A DNA stretch of 64,000 nucleotides from contig CP128386.1 in the NCBI GenBank assembly GCA_030345135.1, forward strand, positions 6,929,001 through 6,993,000, in the 5' to 3' direction. Shown piece by piece: positions 1-9,074 of this stretch. The translations under genes and the position numbers were made by a program. This DNA is from Chitinophagaceae bacterium DXS (lineage in GTDB: Bacteria > Bacteroidota > Bacteroidia > Chitinophagales > Chitinophagaceae). How positions within the stretch are numbered: position 1 is the first letter of the stretch; each line of letters opens with the position of its first letter. Under the pieces are notes generated by a model that was not told the origin of the DNA, did no database searches, and saw nothing but the letters and a program-made list of their open reading frames with translations.

Positions 1-1730
1 ATACAAGAAACAGCAGAACGGATTTTAATGCATTGTTTGACGTAAACCAGCGTTTTGATTTTATCACCAAAGGGTTGTCTGCCCAGATCCGTGTTGCTTA
101 TGCAGGAACGAATGATATCACCAGAACACAGTCACGCACAAGTACACCGCCTGCTTATCACTATGATTCAACCGGTGGCTATACACTTGATAAGAACAAT
201 TTGTACCAGCTGGCCCCATTCTCCCTGTCAGGCAGCAACAATCTTTTTGACAAGCGCCTGAATCTGCAGGGCTTTGTTAACTACGACCGAAGCTTTGGTG
301 TTCATCATTTATCAGCAATGGCTTTGGTGAACCAGGAATCATATGTGGCAAAGAATGGCAAGTCACTGGATGTGCCGCAGAAATTGCGTGGTTTTACCAT
401 GAAACTTGATTACGATTACAAACAGAAATACCTGGTCAACTTTAACGCAGCCTACAATGGGTCTGACCGTTTCAGCAGCGGTCACCGTTATGGGTTCTTC
501 CCTGCGGGAAGTGTTGGTTGGAACCTGGCGCGTGAAGACTTCTTCAAAAATACATTTCCTGTTTTCCAGTTGTTTAAGCTCCGCGCTTCTTACGGATTGG
601 TAGGATCTGATGCCGTTGTTGATAACCGCTACCTGTACCAGCAGGTTTATGCAAGAGGCAACTATTATTACTTCGGCACGAACGCCAATTCAAGCCAGGG
701 CATTTATGAAGGTGGACTTGGAAACCCTTTTATTACCTGGGAAAAATCAAGAAAGAAAGATGTGGGTTTAGATATAAACATGTTGAAAGATAAACTGTCA
801 ATTTCTTTTGATTATTTTGACGAGTTCAGGTATGATCAGTTGTTTTATCCGGGTTCTGTACCGAATATTATTGGTGTGGGCCTGGCAAGACAAAATCTTG
901 CGCAGGTGCGTAACCACGGTTACGAAGGTTCTGTCCGTTTCCAAAGTACAGTTGGAAAAGTGGCATATGATATCACCGGTGTATTCTCTTACGCCAAGAA
1001 CAAAATTGTTTACCAGGATGAACCCAACCAGGCTTATCCATGGTTGGCGAGAACGGGGCATCCTATCGGTCAGCCGTTTGGTTATACAGCAGTTGGTTTT
1101 TATACCAGCCAGGATGATATCACCAAAAGTCCGAAGCCAAATATTGATCCATCAACCATCAGACCGGGTGATCTTAAATATGCAGACTTAAATGGTGATG
1201 GTGTAATAGATGAGCGTGACCAGGGCCCGATTGGCAAACCAAATATTCCGAACCTGAATGCAGGTATCACGCTTGGGGTACATTACAAAGGACTTGATTT
1301 GAGCATTCTCTTCCAGGGTGCATTTGACTATAGCTTCCAGGTAACGGGAATTGGTATCCAGCCTTTCCAAAGTCAATGGCAACCGATCCACGAATTAAGA
1401 TGGACAGAAGCGAATGCGGCAAATGCAAAGTTTCCAAGATTGAGTACAGACGCATCGTATGAAAGTAGCCCTACGGCATATCCATCCAGCTTTTGGTTAG
1501 TTAACGCCATGTATGTGCGTATGAAGACAGTTGAGCTGGGTTATCAGTTGCCAAAGAAATTATTACCATTCAGAATAAACAACGCGAGGTTTTATTTCAG
1601 TGGATATAACCTGTTAACATGGACAAACTTTAAGCTGTATCAACAAGATCCGGAGGTTGCGTCTAATACAGTGGGTGATGCATATTTGAATCAGCGAGTG
1701 CTGAATGTGGGTTTGCAACTGGGGCTGTAA
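1..1730 (+). CDS. SusC/RagA-family TonB-dependent outer-membrane receptor, 3' part
   Basis: The reading frame is open from the first bases of the window (first complete codon at base 3), so the 5' part with signal peptide, carboxypeptidase-like domain and plug lies upstream. About 575 residues of the C-terminal beta-barrel are present. They include SusC landmarks: a run like LRASYGLVGSD, the DLKYADLNGDGVIDERDQ calcium-loop-like stretch, NIPNLNAGI, and a C-terminal strand ending in LQLGL. SusC proteins form the outer-membrane channel that imports oligosaccharides or peptides, using TonB-transduced energy, under a SusD lid. An intrinsic terminator follows within 70 bases and no SusD gene is next to it, so this receptor is either an orphan or has its SusD upstream. 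Family call secure; substrate unknown. Confidence 0.93.
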   Translation, partial: TRNSRTDFNALFDVNQRFDFITKGLSAQIRVAYAGTNDITRTQSRTSTPPAYHYDSTGGYTLDKNNLYQLAPFSLSGSNNLFDKRLNLQGFVNYDRSFGVHHLSAMALVNQESYVAKNGKSLDVPQKLRGFTMKLDYDYKQKYLVNFNAAYNGSDRFSSGHRYGFFPAGSVGWNLAREDFFKNTFPVFQLFKLRASYGLVGSDAVVDNRYLYQQVYARGNYYYFGTNANSSQGIYEGGLGNPFITWEKSRKKDVGLDINMLKDKLSISFDYFDEFRYDQLFYPGSVPNIIGVGLARQNLAQVRNHGYEGSVRFQSTVGKVAYDITGVFSYAKNKIVYQDEPNQAYPWLARTGHPIGQPFGYTAVGFYTSQDDITKSPKPNIDPSTIRPGDLKYADLNGDGVIDERDQGPIGKPNIPNLNAGITLGVHYKGLDLSILFQGAFDYSFQVTGIGIQPFQSQWQPIHELRWTEANAANAKFPRLSTDASYESSPTAYPSSFWLVNAMYVRMKTVELGYQLPKKLLPFRINNARFYFSGYNLLTWTNFKLYQQDPEVASNTVGDAYLNQRVLNVGLQLGL

Positions 1731-1752
1731 CTGACGGCTATCACATTATTGA

Positions 1753-1798
1753 AAACATTTCTCGAATACGGTATAACCGGGCAGAGAAATGTTTTTTT
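1753..1798 (+). terminator. Intrinsic terminator after the first SusC gene
   Basis: Stem arms ACATTTCTC (1755-1763) and GAGAAATGT (1784-1792) are perfectly complementary and are followed directly by a T-run. It lies 23 bases past the SusC stop codon. Confidence 0.8.
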
Positions 1799-1800
1799 GT

Positions 1801-1880
1801 TTGCGCTCTGCTTTTTGCGCTCTGCTGAGCCTCCAGGCTCCGCAGCCTTGTTTTATCGCCTGTGGCGATTGGTATAAAGC
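1801..1880 (+). repeat. Dispersed repeat family R5, copy 1
   Basis: A GC-richer stretch with GCTCTGC, GAGCCTCCAGGCTC and TTTATCGCC..GGCGAT. Similar blocks occur at 27291-27353 and 27384-27443 and, inverted, at about 11000-11090. It contains a small palindrome (GAGCCTCCAGGCTC). Noncoding; function unknown. Confidence 0.6.
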
Positions 1881-1940
1881 ATAAATAGAGACAAGCAATT
1901 AAACAGAATAATTTAGTTGCAGACTGAACGGAGCGAAGGG

Positions 1941-2074
1941 TTTAAACCATATAAGTAACGTGTTGGCCGCACCAACATTTCTTTGTAAGCAACTGATAAA
2001 GCTTAAAGCCCAAAGCCTAAAACCCAAAGCTAACCGAAGCGAAGTTTTTTGAACCGTACAAGGTATATAAGAGC
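1941..2074 (+). repeat. Dispersed repeat family R1, copy a
   Basis: The block starts with TTTAAACCATATAAG and passes through CAACATTTCTTTG, a run of degenerate AAAGCCCAAAGCCTAAA units and ACCGAAGCGAAGTTTTTT. Two inverted tandem copies lie at 59889-60102, a divergent copy at 34080-34185 and a degenerate one from 10408. An R2 element follows about 30 bases later, the same order as at 34 kb. Confidence 0.7.
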
Positions 2075-2103
2075 GCACAAGAAGTTACGCCGGAGGTCCA
2101 TTA

Positions 2104-2186
2104 TGGCTAGAGCTGCATACATTTACCCAGCCAGTTTGTGCCCTTCACCATTGACCATTCACTATTCACTAGATGTATAGAATAAT
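2104..2186 (+). repeat. Dispersed repeat family R2, copy a (single unit)
   Basis: Contains the diagnostic CACCATTGACCATTCACT core followed by ATTCACTAG and a GTATAGAA tail. The same core recurs three times at 34.2-34.5 kb and twice, inverted, at 59.6-59.9 kb. Here only one unit is present. Confidence 0.7.
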
Positions 2187-2228
2187 TTACTTGTTCGACC
2201 GGCTTCAGAAATAGTGAGACAACTGCAC

Positions 2229-2328
2229 TTTCAACCGAGGCTGAAGGCCTCGAAGCACTAGCATGGGGCAACGCCCTATGAACAAAATGCAAAAGGCGGA
2301 TAAGCCCTGTAAGGGGCGAAAGCAAAGA
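2229..2328 (+). repeat. REP-like dispersed repeat R3, copy a
   Basis: About 100 bp with TTTCAACCGAGGCTGAAGG, then CTCGAAGCACTAGC, ATGGGGCAACGCCCTATG and AAGCCCTGTAAGGGGCG. Two palindromic cores (GAGGCTGAAGGCCTC and GGGGCAACGCCC) make it hairpin-forming. Close copies lie at 8260-8360 and 10659-10750. A minus-strand reading frame across it (2107-2442) is only a translation of the repeat. Confidence 0.7.
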
Positions 2329-2504
2329 ACGGCATCCCTTTTTCCTGCAAAAATTGTTGCGTGTATGCACCCCAATTATTCGTAAATCAGCAGGGAAAAA
2401 ATCACGTGAAACACCACGGCACATCTTGCCTTTTTTGACCAATATTGGCTCACTTTACTCTTCCATTACTCTCTGTTTACCAACACTTTACTTTAAATTT
2501 TCCG

Positions 2505-2514
2505 CAAACGTTTG
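2505..2514. promoter_or_regulatory. Perfect 10-bp palindrome CAAACGTTTG, possible LacI-type operator
   Basis: CAAACGTTTG has the central CG dyad typical of LacI/GalR-family operators. It lies about 410 bases upstream of the SusC start at 2923, in the only part of the gap without an obvious repeat. A single short palindrome can occur by chance; no regulator gene is adjacent. Confidence 0.2.
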
Positions 2515-2823
2515 AGTGAGTATTATCACGTTTTCATATGTTCAGAATACTTACCTTGACGCTCATTGATTGCATTTGACAACCCTTAACCAAACATGTA
2601 ACTGTCATATGAAAAAAATACAATCACATAGCAAACGGATATCACACCTGGCTTCCCGAACCCTTAGACGCTCTTTGCCCAATGTGTGTGAGAGCTTGCG
2701 AAAGTAAGTTGTGCCGGGTGAGCGTGAAGATCATTTCTCTTAATCATACAAACCACCGACACCTATTTTGTAACCCTAAAATGAATGCCCATGACATAAA
2801 CTCAACACACCCAAAAAAAGACA

Positions 2824-2878
2824 GCGGTGTTCCCGCACCGCCGCCTGATTCGCTTTCCGCCTTCTAGTACCGGAAAGC
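2824..2878 (+). promoter_or_regulatory. Two consecutive hairpins in the 5' leader of the SusC gene
   Basis: GCGGTG(2824-2829)/CACCGC(2836-2841) with a 6-base loop is followed by GCTTTCCG(2852-2859)/CGGAAAGC(2871-2878) with an 11-base loop. Both stems are perfect and end 44 bases before the SusC start. They could be a structured leader (attenuation, RNA stability or sRNA target); neither is followed by a T-run, so they are not simple terminators. Confidence 0.4.
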
Positions 2879-2922
2879 AGATTTGCCTAAACAATTTATT
2901 TAATGCAAAATCACCTAAATGT

Positions 2923-5900
2923 ATGAACAAAAAATACAAATGGTTCCCGTCATTCTGTATACGAAGTGTTATAATTAAATCCTTCATTGTTCTGATAACA
3001 CTAAGTCTAACGATCAGCAAAGCCTTTTCACAAGAGCATAAGCTAACAGGAACAGTAACCGACTCCGCAGGAAAAGCAGTTGCCGGGGTCAGCATTACCA
3101 TCAAAGGAACGCAACGTGGAACTGCAACAGACGAAAATGGCTTCTTTGAATTGAACGTACAACCTGGTCAGCAACTGCTTATTTCCGCAGTTGGATTTGC
3201 CGATCAAACTGTGCAGGTTACAACGTCCACAAAGTCACTGCAACTCACACTTCTTAACGAACACAAGGAGCTGGAAGAAGTTGTGGTAGTGGGCTATGGC
3301 AAACAAAAGAAAACAGATCTTACAGCGGCCATTGCGCACGTGGATGGCGCTGCGCTGGAGAACAGGCCCGTGGTAAATGTGGCGCAGGCACTTCAGGGCA
3401 TGGTCGCCAATCTGAACATCAGTGTAGGTTCTGCAGGAGGTGCGCCAAATGCCATGCAGGGAATCAATATCAGGGGGTATACCGGCCTCGGTACTGCCGC
3501 CGGGCCACTGGTAGTAGTGGATGGCATACAGGGCGGAGATATTAATTCTATTAACCCGGATGATATCGAAAGTATTTCCGTTTTAAAAGACGCAGCGGCT
3601 TCTGCAATCTATGGTTCAAGCGCGCCTTATGGCGTTATCCTCATCAACACAAAAAGAGGAAAAAAGAACCGTCAGCCGGTTATTACTTACAATGATAATT
3701 TTTCTTTTTCTCAACCGCTGAACCTCCCGCACATGGGCAGCTCACTTGAGTATGCAGAATGCTTCAATGAAGCATTTGTAAATGCGGGCCGCTCACCCTG
3801 GTTTGACGATGAAACCATGCAGCGCATTAAAGATTACCTGTCGGGAAAAATAACCACCGAAACAATCAAGGACCCAAACAACAATGCATGGTACAGCTGG
3901 AACAAAGCCAATGCCAACAACGACTGGTTTAAGATCTACTTTAAAGATTGGGCTTTTAACCAGCAGCACCGGCTTGGTGTATCCGGTGGGTCAGAAAATA
4001 CAACTTACTACCTCGGCCTGGGTTTCAATGACAAAGCAGGGTTGTACCGTTACGGCAATGATGATTACAAACTTTACAACGTGCGCGCCAATCTGACTTC
4101 CGATTTGAAGAAGTGGATGACCGTCGGTTTAAGAAGCTCTTACAGCCGCAGCATTTACAATACACCCAATACATACGCAGGCAGAACGGGTGGCAATTAT
4201 CTTCACCAGATCGGCAGGAAGGCGCCTACTGTACCACTCTTCAATCCGGATGGTTATTACTCTGAATATAGCGATATCCCCTTACAGGAACAGGGAGGAC
4301 GTTATATTGAACAAACCGATAAACTATCACTTACAGGAGAAATAGTCCTTCGTCCGCTAAAAGGATGGGAGATAACGGCCAATTACACTTTTAATGGCGA
4401 GTACCTGCAAACTTCTGCGCATGTAAAAACGATAAATATGATGTTGCCGGATGGTACTACAGCCCCTTTGGGACAAACATTTCCAAATGCTTTTTCACGT
4501 GGGCGAAATAGCACCGAGAAGCAGATTGTAAACATCTTCACCTCTTACGAAAAACGATTGGATGATCATTCGTTTAAAGTGTTGGCCGGATTTGTAAATG
4601 AATACACAGATTACCTGTATTACGGAGCAAGCAATACTTATTTATATTCCAATGACATACCGGCGCTCAACCTTACTTATGGCACATCGCCTACAGTGGC
4701 TGATGGCATCAGGCGTTTGGGTACCAGGGGATATTTTGGAAGGCTCAACTATAGTTTTAAAGACAGGTATCTGGTTGAATTCAACGGAAGGTACGATGGT
4801 TCTTCACGCTTCCTGGATAATCATCGCTGGAGTTTCTATCCTGGCGTATCTGCCGGATGGCAGATCTCTAAAGAAGATTTCTGGAGTCCGCTTAAGGACG
4901 CCGTAAACAATCTTAAACTCAGAGCCTCTTACGGTGCACTGGGCGATCAGATCTTTATTGGCGAATACAATTACTATCCTTTCTATCCCTACCTGGTTAC
5001 AAACAGGCCGACATCTACCAACTGGTTATTTGGAAGTAGCCAGCAGGCTTCCGTTTATGCACCTCCACTGGTTAACCAGGATCTGACATGGGTTACCACC
5101 AGCACAATGAATATTGGTTTGGATGCGGCTTTTTTGAAGAATCGTTTAACCGCTTCGTTTGACTGGTACGTAAGAAAATCGAAAGACTATGCCGGCCCGG
5201 CTAAAGCCACACCTGCCGTGCTGGGAACCAATCCGCCTGCCGTAAATAATTCAGCTATTGAAACACGCGGTTTTGAGTTGTCACTTAGCTGGGCAGACCA
5301 GGTATCCAAAGATTTCAGCTATTCAATAAAAGCGCTGCTGAGTGATTATCGTGGAAAGGTTACTGAATATCCTAATCCTACGGGCATTCTTTCCTCTACA
5401 TGGTACAAAGGAATGAATCTGGGTGAGATCTGGGGTTATACTTCAATGGGACTTTTCCAATCTGCAGAAGAAATAGCCAAAGCACCCAAACAGGATTACA
5501 TTAATAAATTGTGGATGCCGGGCGATGTAAGGTATAAAGATATTAACGGCGATGGAAAGATTGATATCGGCAAGAATACCGTTGACAGTTCGGGAGATCT
5601 GAGTGTAATTGGCAACAGCACGCCGCGTTATTCCTACAGCTTTACGCTTGCCGCAAACTGGAAGAACTTTGATATTAATGTTTTTATCCAGGGCGTTGGC
5701 AAACGCGAAACATGGATGGGTTCTAATTATTTCTTCGGCATTACCGGCGATGAATGGCAAAGCTCCTATTTTACAGAAATGCGCGATCGCTGGTCGCCAA
5801 CCAATCCAAACGGCTATTATCCCAAATACTATATGAATAGTGATAATGCAAAGAATCAGCGGGTACAAAGCCGTTATCTGCAGGATGTCGCTTATCTCCG

Positions 5901-6111
5901 CATTAAGAATCTGCAAATCGGGTACACGTTGCCGCAGGATGTAATGCGCACGATCAAACTACAACGGATCCGCGTTTATGCAAGCGTGGAAAATTTACTG
6001 ACAACAACAAAGATGAAAGTTAAATCAATGGACCCGGAAGTGTTTATAGGTGATGGTAAGATCTATCCATTGCAAAGAACCTTCTCGCTTGGATTGAATG
6101 TCACTTTTTAA
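2923..6111 (+). CDS. SusC/RagA-family TonB-linked outer-membrane receptor
   Basis: Complete 1062-residue SusC. I start at the ATG at 2923 because it gives a clean signal peptide (about residues 1-36, ending KAFS|Q); an in-frame GTG at 2827 would put 32 non-signal residues in front. Domain order: carboxypeptidase-D regulatory-like beta-sandwich (about 38-112), TonB-box-like EEVVVVGYG (118-126), plug with the ISVLKDAAASAIYGSSAPYG signature, then the 22-strand barrel to the C-terminal LGLNVTF. There is no N-terminal STN domain, so direct signalling to an anti-sigma factor is not expected. The SusD partner starts within 35 bases, giving a canonical SusCD pair for substrate import across the outer membrane. 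Substrate unknown; no CAZyme gene adjoins. Confidence 0.95.
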   Translation: MNKKYKWFPSFCIRSVIIKSFIVLITLSLTISKAFSQEHKLTGTVTDSAGKAVAGVSITIKGTQRGTATDENGFFELNVQPGQQLLISAVGFADQTVQVTTSTKSLQLTLLNEHKELEEVVVVGYGKQKKTDLTAAIAHVDGAALENRPVVNVAQALQGMVANLNISVGSAGGAPNAMQGINIRGYTGLGTAAGPLVVVDGIQGGDINSINPDDIESISVLKDAAASAIYGSSAPYGVILINTKRGKKNRQPVITYNDNFSFSQPLNLPHMGSSLEYAECFNEAFVNAGRSPWFDDETMQRIKDYLSGKITTETIKDPNNNAWYSWNKANANNDWFKIYFKDWAFNQQHRLGVSGGSENTTYYLGLGFNDKAGLYRYGNDDYKLYNVRANLTSDLKKWMTVGLRSSYSRSIYNTPNTYAGRTGGNYLHQIGRKAPTVPLFNPDGYYSEYSDIPLQEQGGRYIEQTDKLSLTGEIVLRPLKGWEITANYTFNGEYLQTSAHVKTINMMLPDGTTAPLGQTFPNAFSRGRNSTEKQIVNIFTSYEKRLDDHSFKVLAGFVNEYTDYLYYGASNTYLYSNDIPALNLTYGTSPTVADGIRRLGTRGYFGRLNYSFKDRYLVEFNGRYDGSSRFLDNHRWSFYPGVSAGWQISKEDFWSPLKDAVNNLKLRASYGALGDQIFIGEYNYYPFYPYLVTNRPTSTNWLFGSSQQASVYAPPLVNQDLTWVTTSTMNIGLDAAFLKNRLTASFDWYVRKSKDYAGPAKATPAVLGTNPPAVNNSAIETRGFELSLSWADQVSKDFSYSIKALLSDYRGKVTEYPNPTGILSSTWYKGMNLGEIWGYTSMGLFQSAEEIAKAPKQDYINKLWMPGDVRYKDINGDGKIDIGKNTVDSSGDLSVIGNSTPRYSYSFTLAANWKNFDINVFIQGVGKRETWMGSNYFFGITGDEWQSSYFTEMRDRWSPTNPNGYYPKYYMNSDNAKNQRVQSRYLQDVAYLRIKNLQIGYTLPQDVMRTIKLQRIRVYASVENLLTTTKMKVKSMDPEVFIGDGKIYPLQRTFSLGLNVTF

Positions 6112-6144
6112 TCAATGATCATTATTATCTATAAAATCTGTTAT

Positions 6145-7911
6145 ATGCGATTACTTAACATATTCACGATTGTGGCGATAGCAGCCAGCATCACTTCCTG
6201 CAAAAAAGATGTGCTTGAGCAAATTCCACAAACAAATATCCGCGATGATGATTACTGGAAAAGCACGAATGACCTGAAGTTGTACTGCAACAACTTTTAC
6301 AATAATTATCTGCCTTATTTTGGCGGCTATGGTACCATTGGTATTTATGGGTTGGATGCGGACCAGGGTAGTGACAATATGATCACCATGAGTTATAACA
6401 AAGTGCTTAACGGAGAAACTACACTACCGGCGTCTGCAAGTTCGGCGGGCTGGAATTGGGATGCGTTACGGAACATCAACCATTTTTTTGACAACTACAA
6501 CAAGGTTAATGCACCGCAGGAAAATATAAATCCCTATGTGGGAGAAGCCTTGTTTTTTCGCGCGTACATCTACTTCTCCATGCTCAGATATTTCGGCGAT
6601 CTCCCCTGGATAAGCAAGGAACTTGATCCCAATTCATCGGATCTGTATAATGAACGCTTACCAAGGAATATAATAGTGGATTCAATGTTACAGGATCTCG
6701 ACAATGCCATTGCTTTCCTTCCTTCAAAAACCAAACAGGAACCTTCGCGCATTAACAAGGAAATCGCCATGTTACTACAGGCGCGAATAGCTTTATATGA
6801 GGGAACATGGGAGAAATACCATGCAGGTACTGACTTTGGTGTGAAAGGATCTGATGGCAGCATGTATTTAAACAAGGCGGCATCAGTTGCAGACGCGTTG
6901 ATCAATTTAAATGTCTACACCCTGGATAACATGGCAAGTGGAACCAGCACCGGTTACTGGCAATTGTTCAACCGGACAGACTATAGTGGAAGCGGAGAGG
7001 TAATGTTGTGGAGAAAGTTTGATAAGTCACTCGGCATTACACATAACTGGCACCGATATACCAATTCAGGAGCAGGACGAGGATTGACCAAAAACCTGGT
7101 GGACGCGTACCTGTGTACCGACGGCAAGCCTATCTCCGTTAGTCAGTTGTATAAAGGTGATGATTCACTAAGATCTGTTGTTATCAATCGTGATCCGCGG
7201 TTGGTGCAAACGATCTATGTAAATGATAGCAATCATGTTATTACCAGTAATCAGCCCAGCGGCCAGCCAAACAAAGTGTTTACTGTTCCTGCGTTTGATC
7301 AGGCCAATGAGGGGAAACCAGCCACAGGCTACCAGGTGTATAAGGGCCATAACCCTGATTATTATCAGCAATATGCCGGCGACCAGGGAACTACAGGTTG
7401 CATCTTATACCGCTATGCGGAAGCCTTGTTGATCCTGGCCGAAGCGAAAGCGGAGTTAGGCACGATTACGCAAGCCGATGTTGACAAAACGATCAACCTG
7501 TTACGCGCAAGGGTTGGCATGCCTTCACTCATCATTTCATCCATTACACCTGATCCTAAATGGGAGTTTCCGGAGTTAAGCGGAATTATTAATGAGGTCC
7601 GTCGTGAGAGAAGAGTTGAGTTGGCTTGTGAGGGTTACCGTCATGATGATGTTTTCCGTTGGGCCGCAGCGGGCAAACTGATCAAAGGCTGGCAACCGCA
7701 AGGCGCAAAGAAAGCACAGTGGACAGCTACGGTGCCTGACAATTTGCTCGTCTCTTACCCGGTAGACGCCAATGGCTATATTGTGTTGTATAAGAATCTT
7801 TCACCAATGGCCAACGGTTACCAGTTTAATGTAAACCGCGATTACCTGGCACCAATGCCTACAAATGAAATTCAGTTAAACCCGAAGTTGAAGCAGAATC
7901 CGGGTTGGTAA
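6145..7911 (+). CDS. SusD/RagB-family surface lipoprotein
   Basis: 588 residues from the ATG at 6145; an ATG at 6115 would add ten residues in front of the signal peptide. The lipoprotein signal ends ITSC with lipid-anchored Cys19 followed by KK. SusD landmarks: IPQTNIRDDDYW near the N-terminus, EALFFRAYIYFSMLRYFGDLPW (TPR-like helices), ILYRYAEALLILAEAKAELG, and the C-terminal RRERRVELACEGYRHDDVFRW. SusD binds the glycan or peptide ligand at the cell surface and caps the SusC channel. It follows SusC almost directly and ends in a strong terminator, so SusC-SusD form a two-gene unit. A small piece homologous to its C-terminal motif lies at 10321-10407. Confidence 0.95.
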   Translation: MRLLNIFTIVAIAASITSCKKDVLEQIPQTNIRDDDYWKSTNDLKLYCNNFYNNYLPYFGGYGTIGIYGLDADQGSDNMITMSYNKVLNGETTLPASASSAGWNWDALRNINHFFDNYNKVNAPQENINPYVGEALFFRAYIYFSMLRYFGDLPWISKELDPNSSDLYNERLPRNIIVDSMLQDLDNAIAFLPSKTKQEPSRINKEIAMLLQARIALYEGTWEKYHAGTDFGVKGSDGSMYLNKAASVADALINLNVYTLDNMASGTSTGYWQLFNRTDYSGSGEVMLWRKFDKSLGITHNWHRYTNSGAGRGLTKNLVDAYLCTDGKPISVSQLYKGDDSLRSVVINRDPRLVQTIYVNDSNHVITSNQPSGQPNKVFTVPAFDQANEGKPATGYQVYKGHNPDYYQQYAGDQGTTGCILYRYAEALLILAEAKAELGTITQADVDKTINLLRARVGMPSLIISSITPDPKWEFPELSGIINEVRRERRVELACEGYRHDDVFRWAAAGKLIKGWQPQGAKKAQWTATVPDNLLVSYPVDANGYIVLYKNLSPMANGYQFNVNRDYLAPMPTNEIQLNPKLKQNPGW

Positions 7912-7933
7912 ACAACATAGAGTGTTACAAAAG

Positions 7934-7968
7934 AAAATCCCGCAGTTATTTATTGCGGGATTTTTTTA
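7934..7968 (+). terminator. Intrinsic terminator of the SusCD operon
   Basis: AATCCCGCA and TGCGGGATT arms enclose a short AT-rich loop and are followed by TTTTTTTATT; it starts 23 bases after the SusD stop. A-rich sequence on the 5' side means it could also act weakly on the other strand. Confidence 0.85.
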
Positions 7969-8025
7969 TTGATTGGTAATGGCTTTTGCTCCTACATGGA
8001 TTAATAAACATATCTAATTCATTTT

Positions 8026-8140
8026 CATAGGGTGTTGCCCCATGCTAAGGCCTTCGGCCTTGATTTTTTTGAACCATGTAAGGCATATAAGAGCATGTAA
8101 GGGTTTATTTATTCGACCTGTTTTTCTTTTAATTAAGAAC
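8026..8140. repeat. Fragments of dispersed repeats R3 (inverted) and R1
   Basis: GGGTGTTGCCCCATGCTAAG with GGCCTTCGGCCTTG is an inverted, shortened R3 core; it runs into TTTTTTGAACCATGTAAGGC and ATATAAGAGCATGTAAGGG, the 3' end of R1. This mosaic fills much of the gap between SusD and the NTF2-like gene; I see no coding sequence in it. Confidence 0.5.
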
Positions 8141-8259
8141 TAATTGCGTTTTAACCGACCCTAATGCGTCAAAACACACTGGAGGGAAGGCGCGTAGCGT
8201 ATGAAAGGGCATATAAGAATTTACCTATCCAGAGCCTTTTGAAATTGCGAGAGAGCCAC

Positions 8260-8360
8260 CTTTCAACCGAGGCTGAAGGCCTCGAAGCATTAGCATGGGG
8301 CAACGCCCCATGAATAAGGTGCAATGCGCAAATAAGCCCTGTAAGGGCGCAAGCAAACAG
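8260..8360 (+). repeat. REP-like dispersed repeat R3, copy b
   Basis: Nearly identical to the 2229-2328 copy: TTTCAACCGAGGCTGAAGG, CTCGAAGCATTAGC, ATGGGGCAACGCCCCATG, AAGCCCTGTAAGGGCG. Here the GGGGCAACGCCCC palindrome is perfect. Confidence 0.7.
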
Positions 8361-8470
8361 TTCGCGCCTGCGTAAGGCTGCGAAACAAAAACAGAATAAC
8401 CATCAAAAGGTATTGTTGCTTTTCGTCCATAGTTTTTATCAACCCTTATATTGGAAGCAATTTAGTTTTT

Positions 8471-8911
8471 TCAACTTTCAGGTTTTAAATCCATCACAGC
8501 TCTTCCATTCTTTAAATCAACGGGTAATGACACATGCTCATGTGCAATTAACCATTCCTTGCCAATCTTCTTAAAACAACAGGTCAGGCGTTCCCAATAA
8601 TCAATTTTATGTCCGCTTTTCATCGTTGCATTTAATCGCAGAAAACAATGGCTGAAGGCTAGGTGCTCATCAGAAGTTATTTTAAGGTCACGTATTTCAA
8701 TATCAATCGGATCTTGAAATAATGCAAAAGTGTCTTCCCAAACCTTTGTATATGCATCACTTCCTACATATTGTAACGGAGGTATAATGTCGAAGGATAC
8801 CATGTCGGAAGTAAAAAGCGACATCATTAGTTTTACGTCTTTGGTGGAAAACGCCTCAACAAAAACGTTCATTTGCTGACGAATTTCGATATCTGTAGTT
8901 ATTGCTTTCAT
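8471..8911 (-). CDS. NTF2-like / SnoaL-type small protein
   Basis: 146 residues, no signal peptide. The sequence has the NTF2-like cone layout: N-terminal helix with FVEAFSTKDVKLMMSLFTSDMV, a YVGSDAYTKVWEDTF middle helix, and C-terminal strands with HCFLRLNA, DYWERLTCCFKKIGKEWLIAHEHVSLP. The W-x-I-x-HEH-x-S-x-P ending matches SnoaL/DUF4440-type ketosteroid-isomerase-like proteins, which range from enzymes to ligand binders, so no reaction is assigned. It stands alone between two repeat-bearing gaps, divergent from the helicase gene. Cytoplasmic by prediction. Fold call fairly sure; function open. Confidence 0.75.
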   Translation of the reverse strand: MKAITTDIEIRQQMNVFVEAFSTKDVKLMMSLFTSDMVSFDIIPPLQYVGSDAYTKVWEDTFALFQDPIDIEIRDLKITSDEHLAFSHCFLRLNATMKSGHKIDYWERLTCCFKKIGKEWLIAHEHVSLPVDLKNGRAVMDLKPES

Positions 8912-9074
8912 TTTAGAAGGATTGCAACGTGATTTAAAATGTGGTCTAACAGAATTGTTACCAGGCTTGCAGACTATGCACTTTTTTCAGTGACTTTTCA
9001 TCTAAATATGACTTATTGCCTGTGTAATATAAACCCGCCTGTTTTCAAATTAGTTATAGCTTTGCAAGAAAAAA

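Noticed and set aside
2107-2442. Minus-strand frame of 111 codons sharing a peptide with the 10497-10751 frame
   Set aside because: The shared RALPHASAS peptide comes from repeat R3 being translated twice; no start context, domain or codon pattern supports a gene.
5443-5916. Long antisense frames within real genes (e.g. 5443-5916, 25230-25688, 48865-49254)
   Set aside because: They lie opposite well-supported genes, have no recognisable domains and reflect the codon bias of the sense strand.
2923-6111. Sigma/anti-sigma signalling SusC (N-terminal STN domain)
   Set aside because: The mature protein begins directly with the carboxypeptidase-like domain; there is no STN domain and no FecR or ECF sigma gene nearby.
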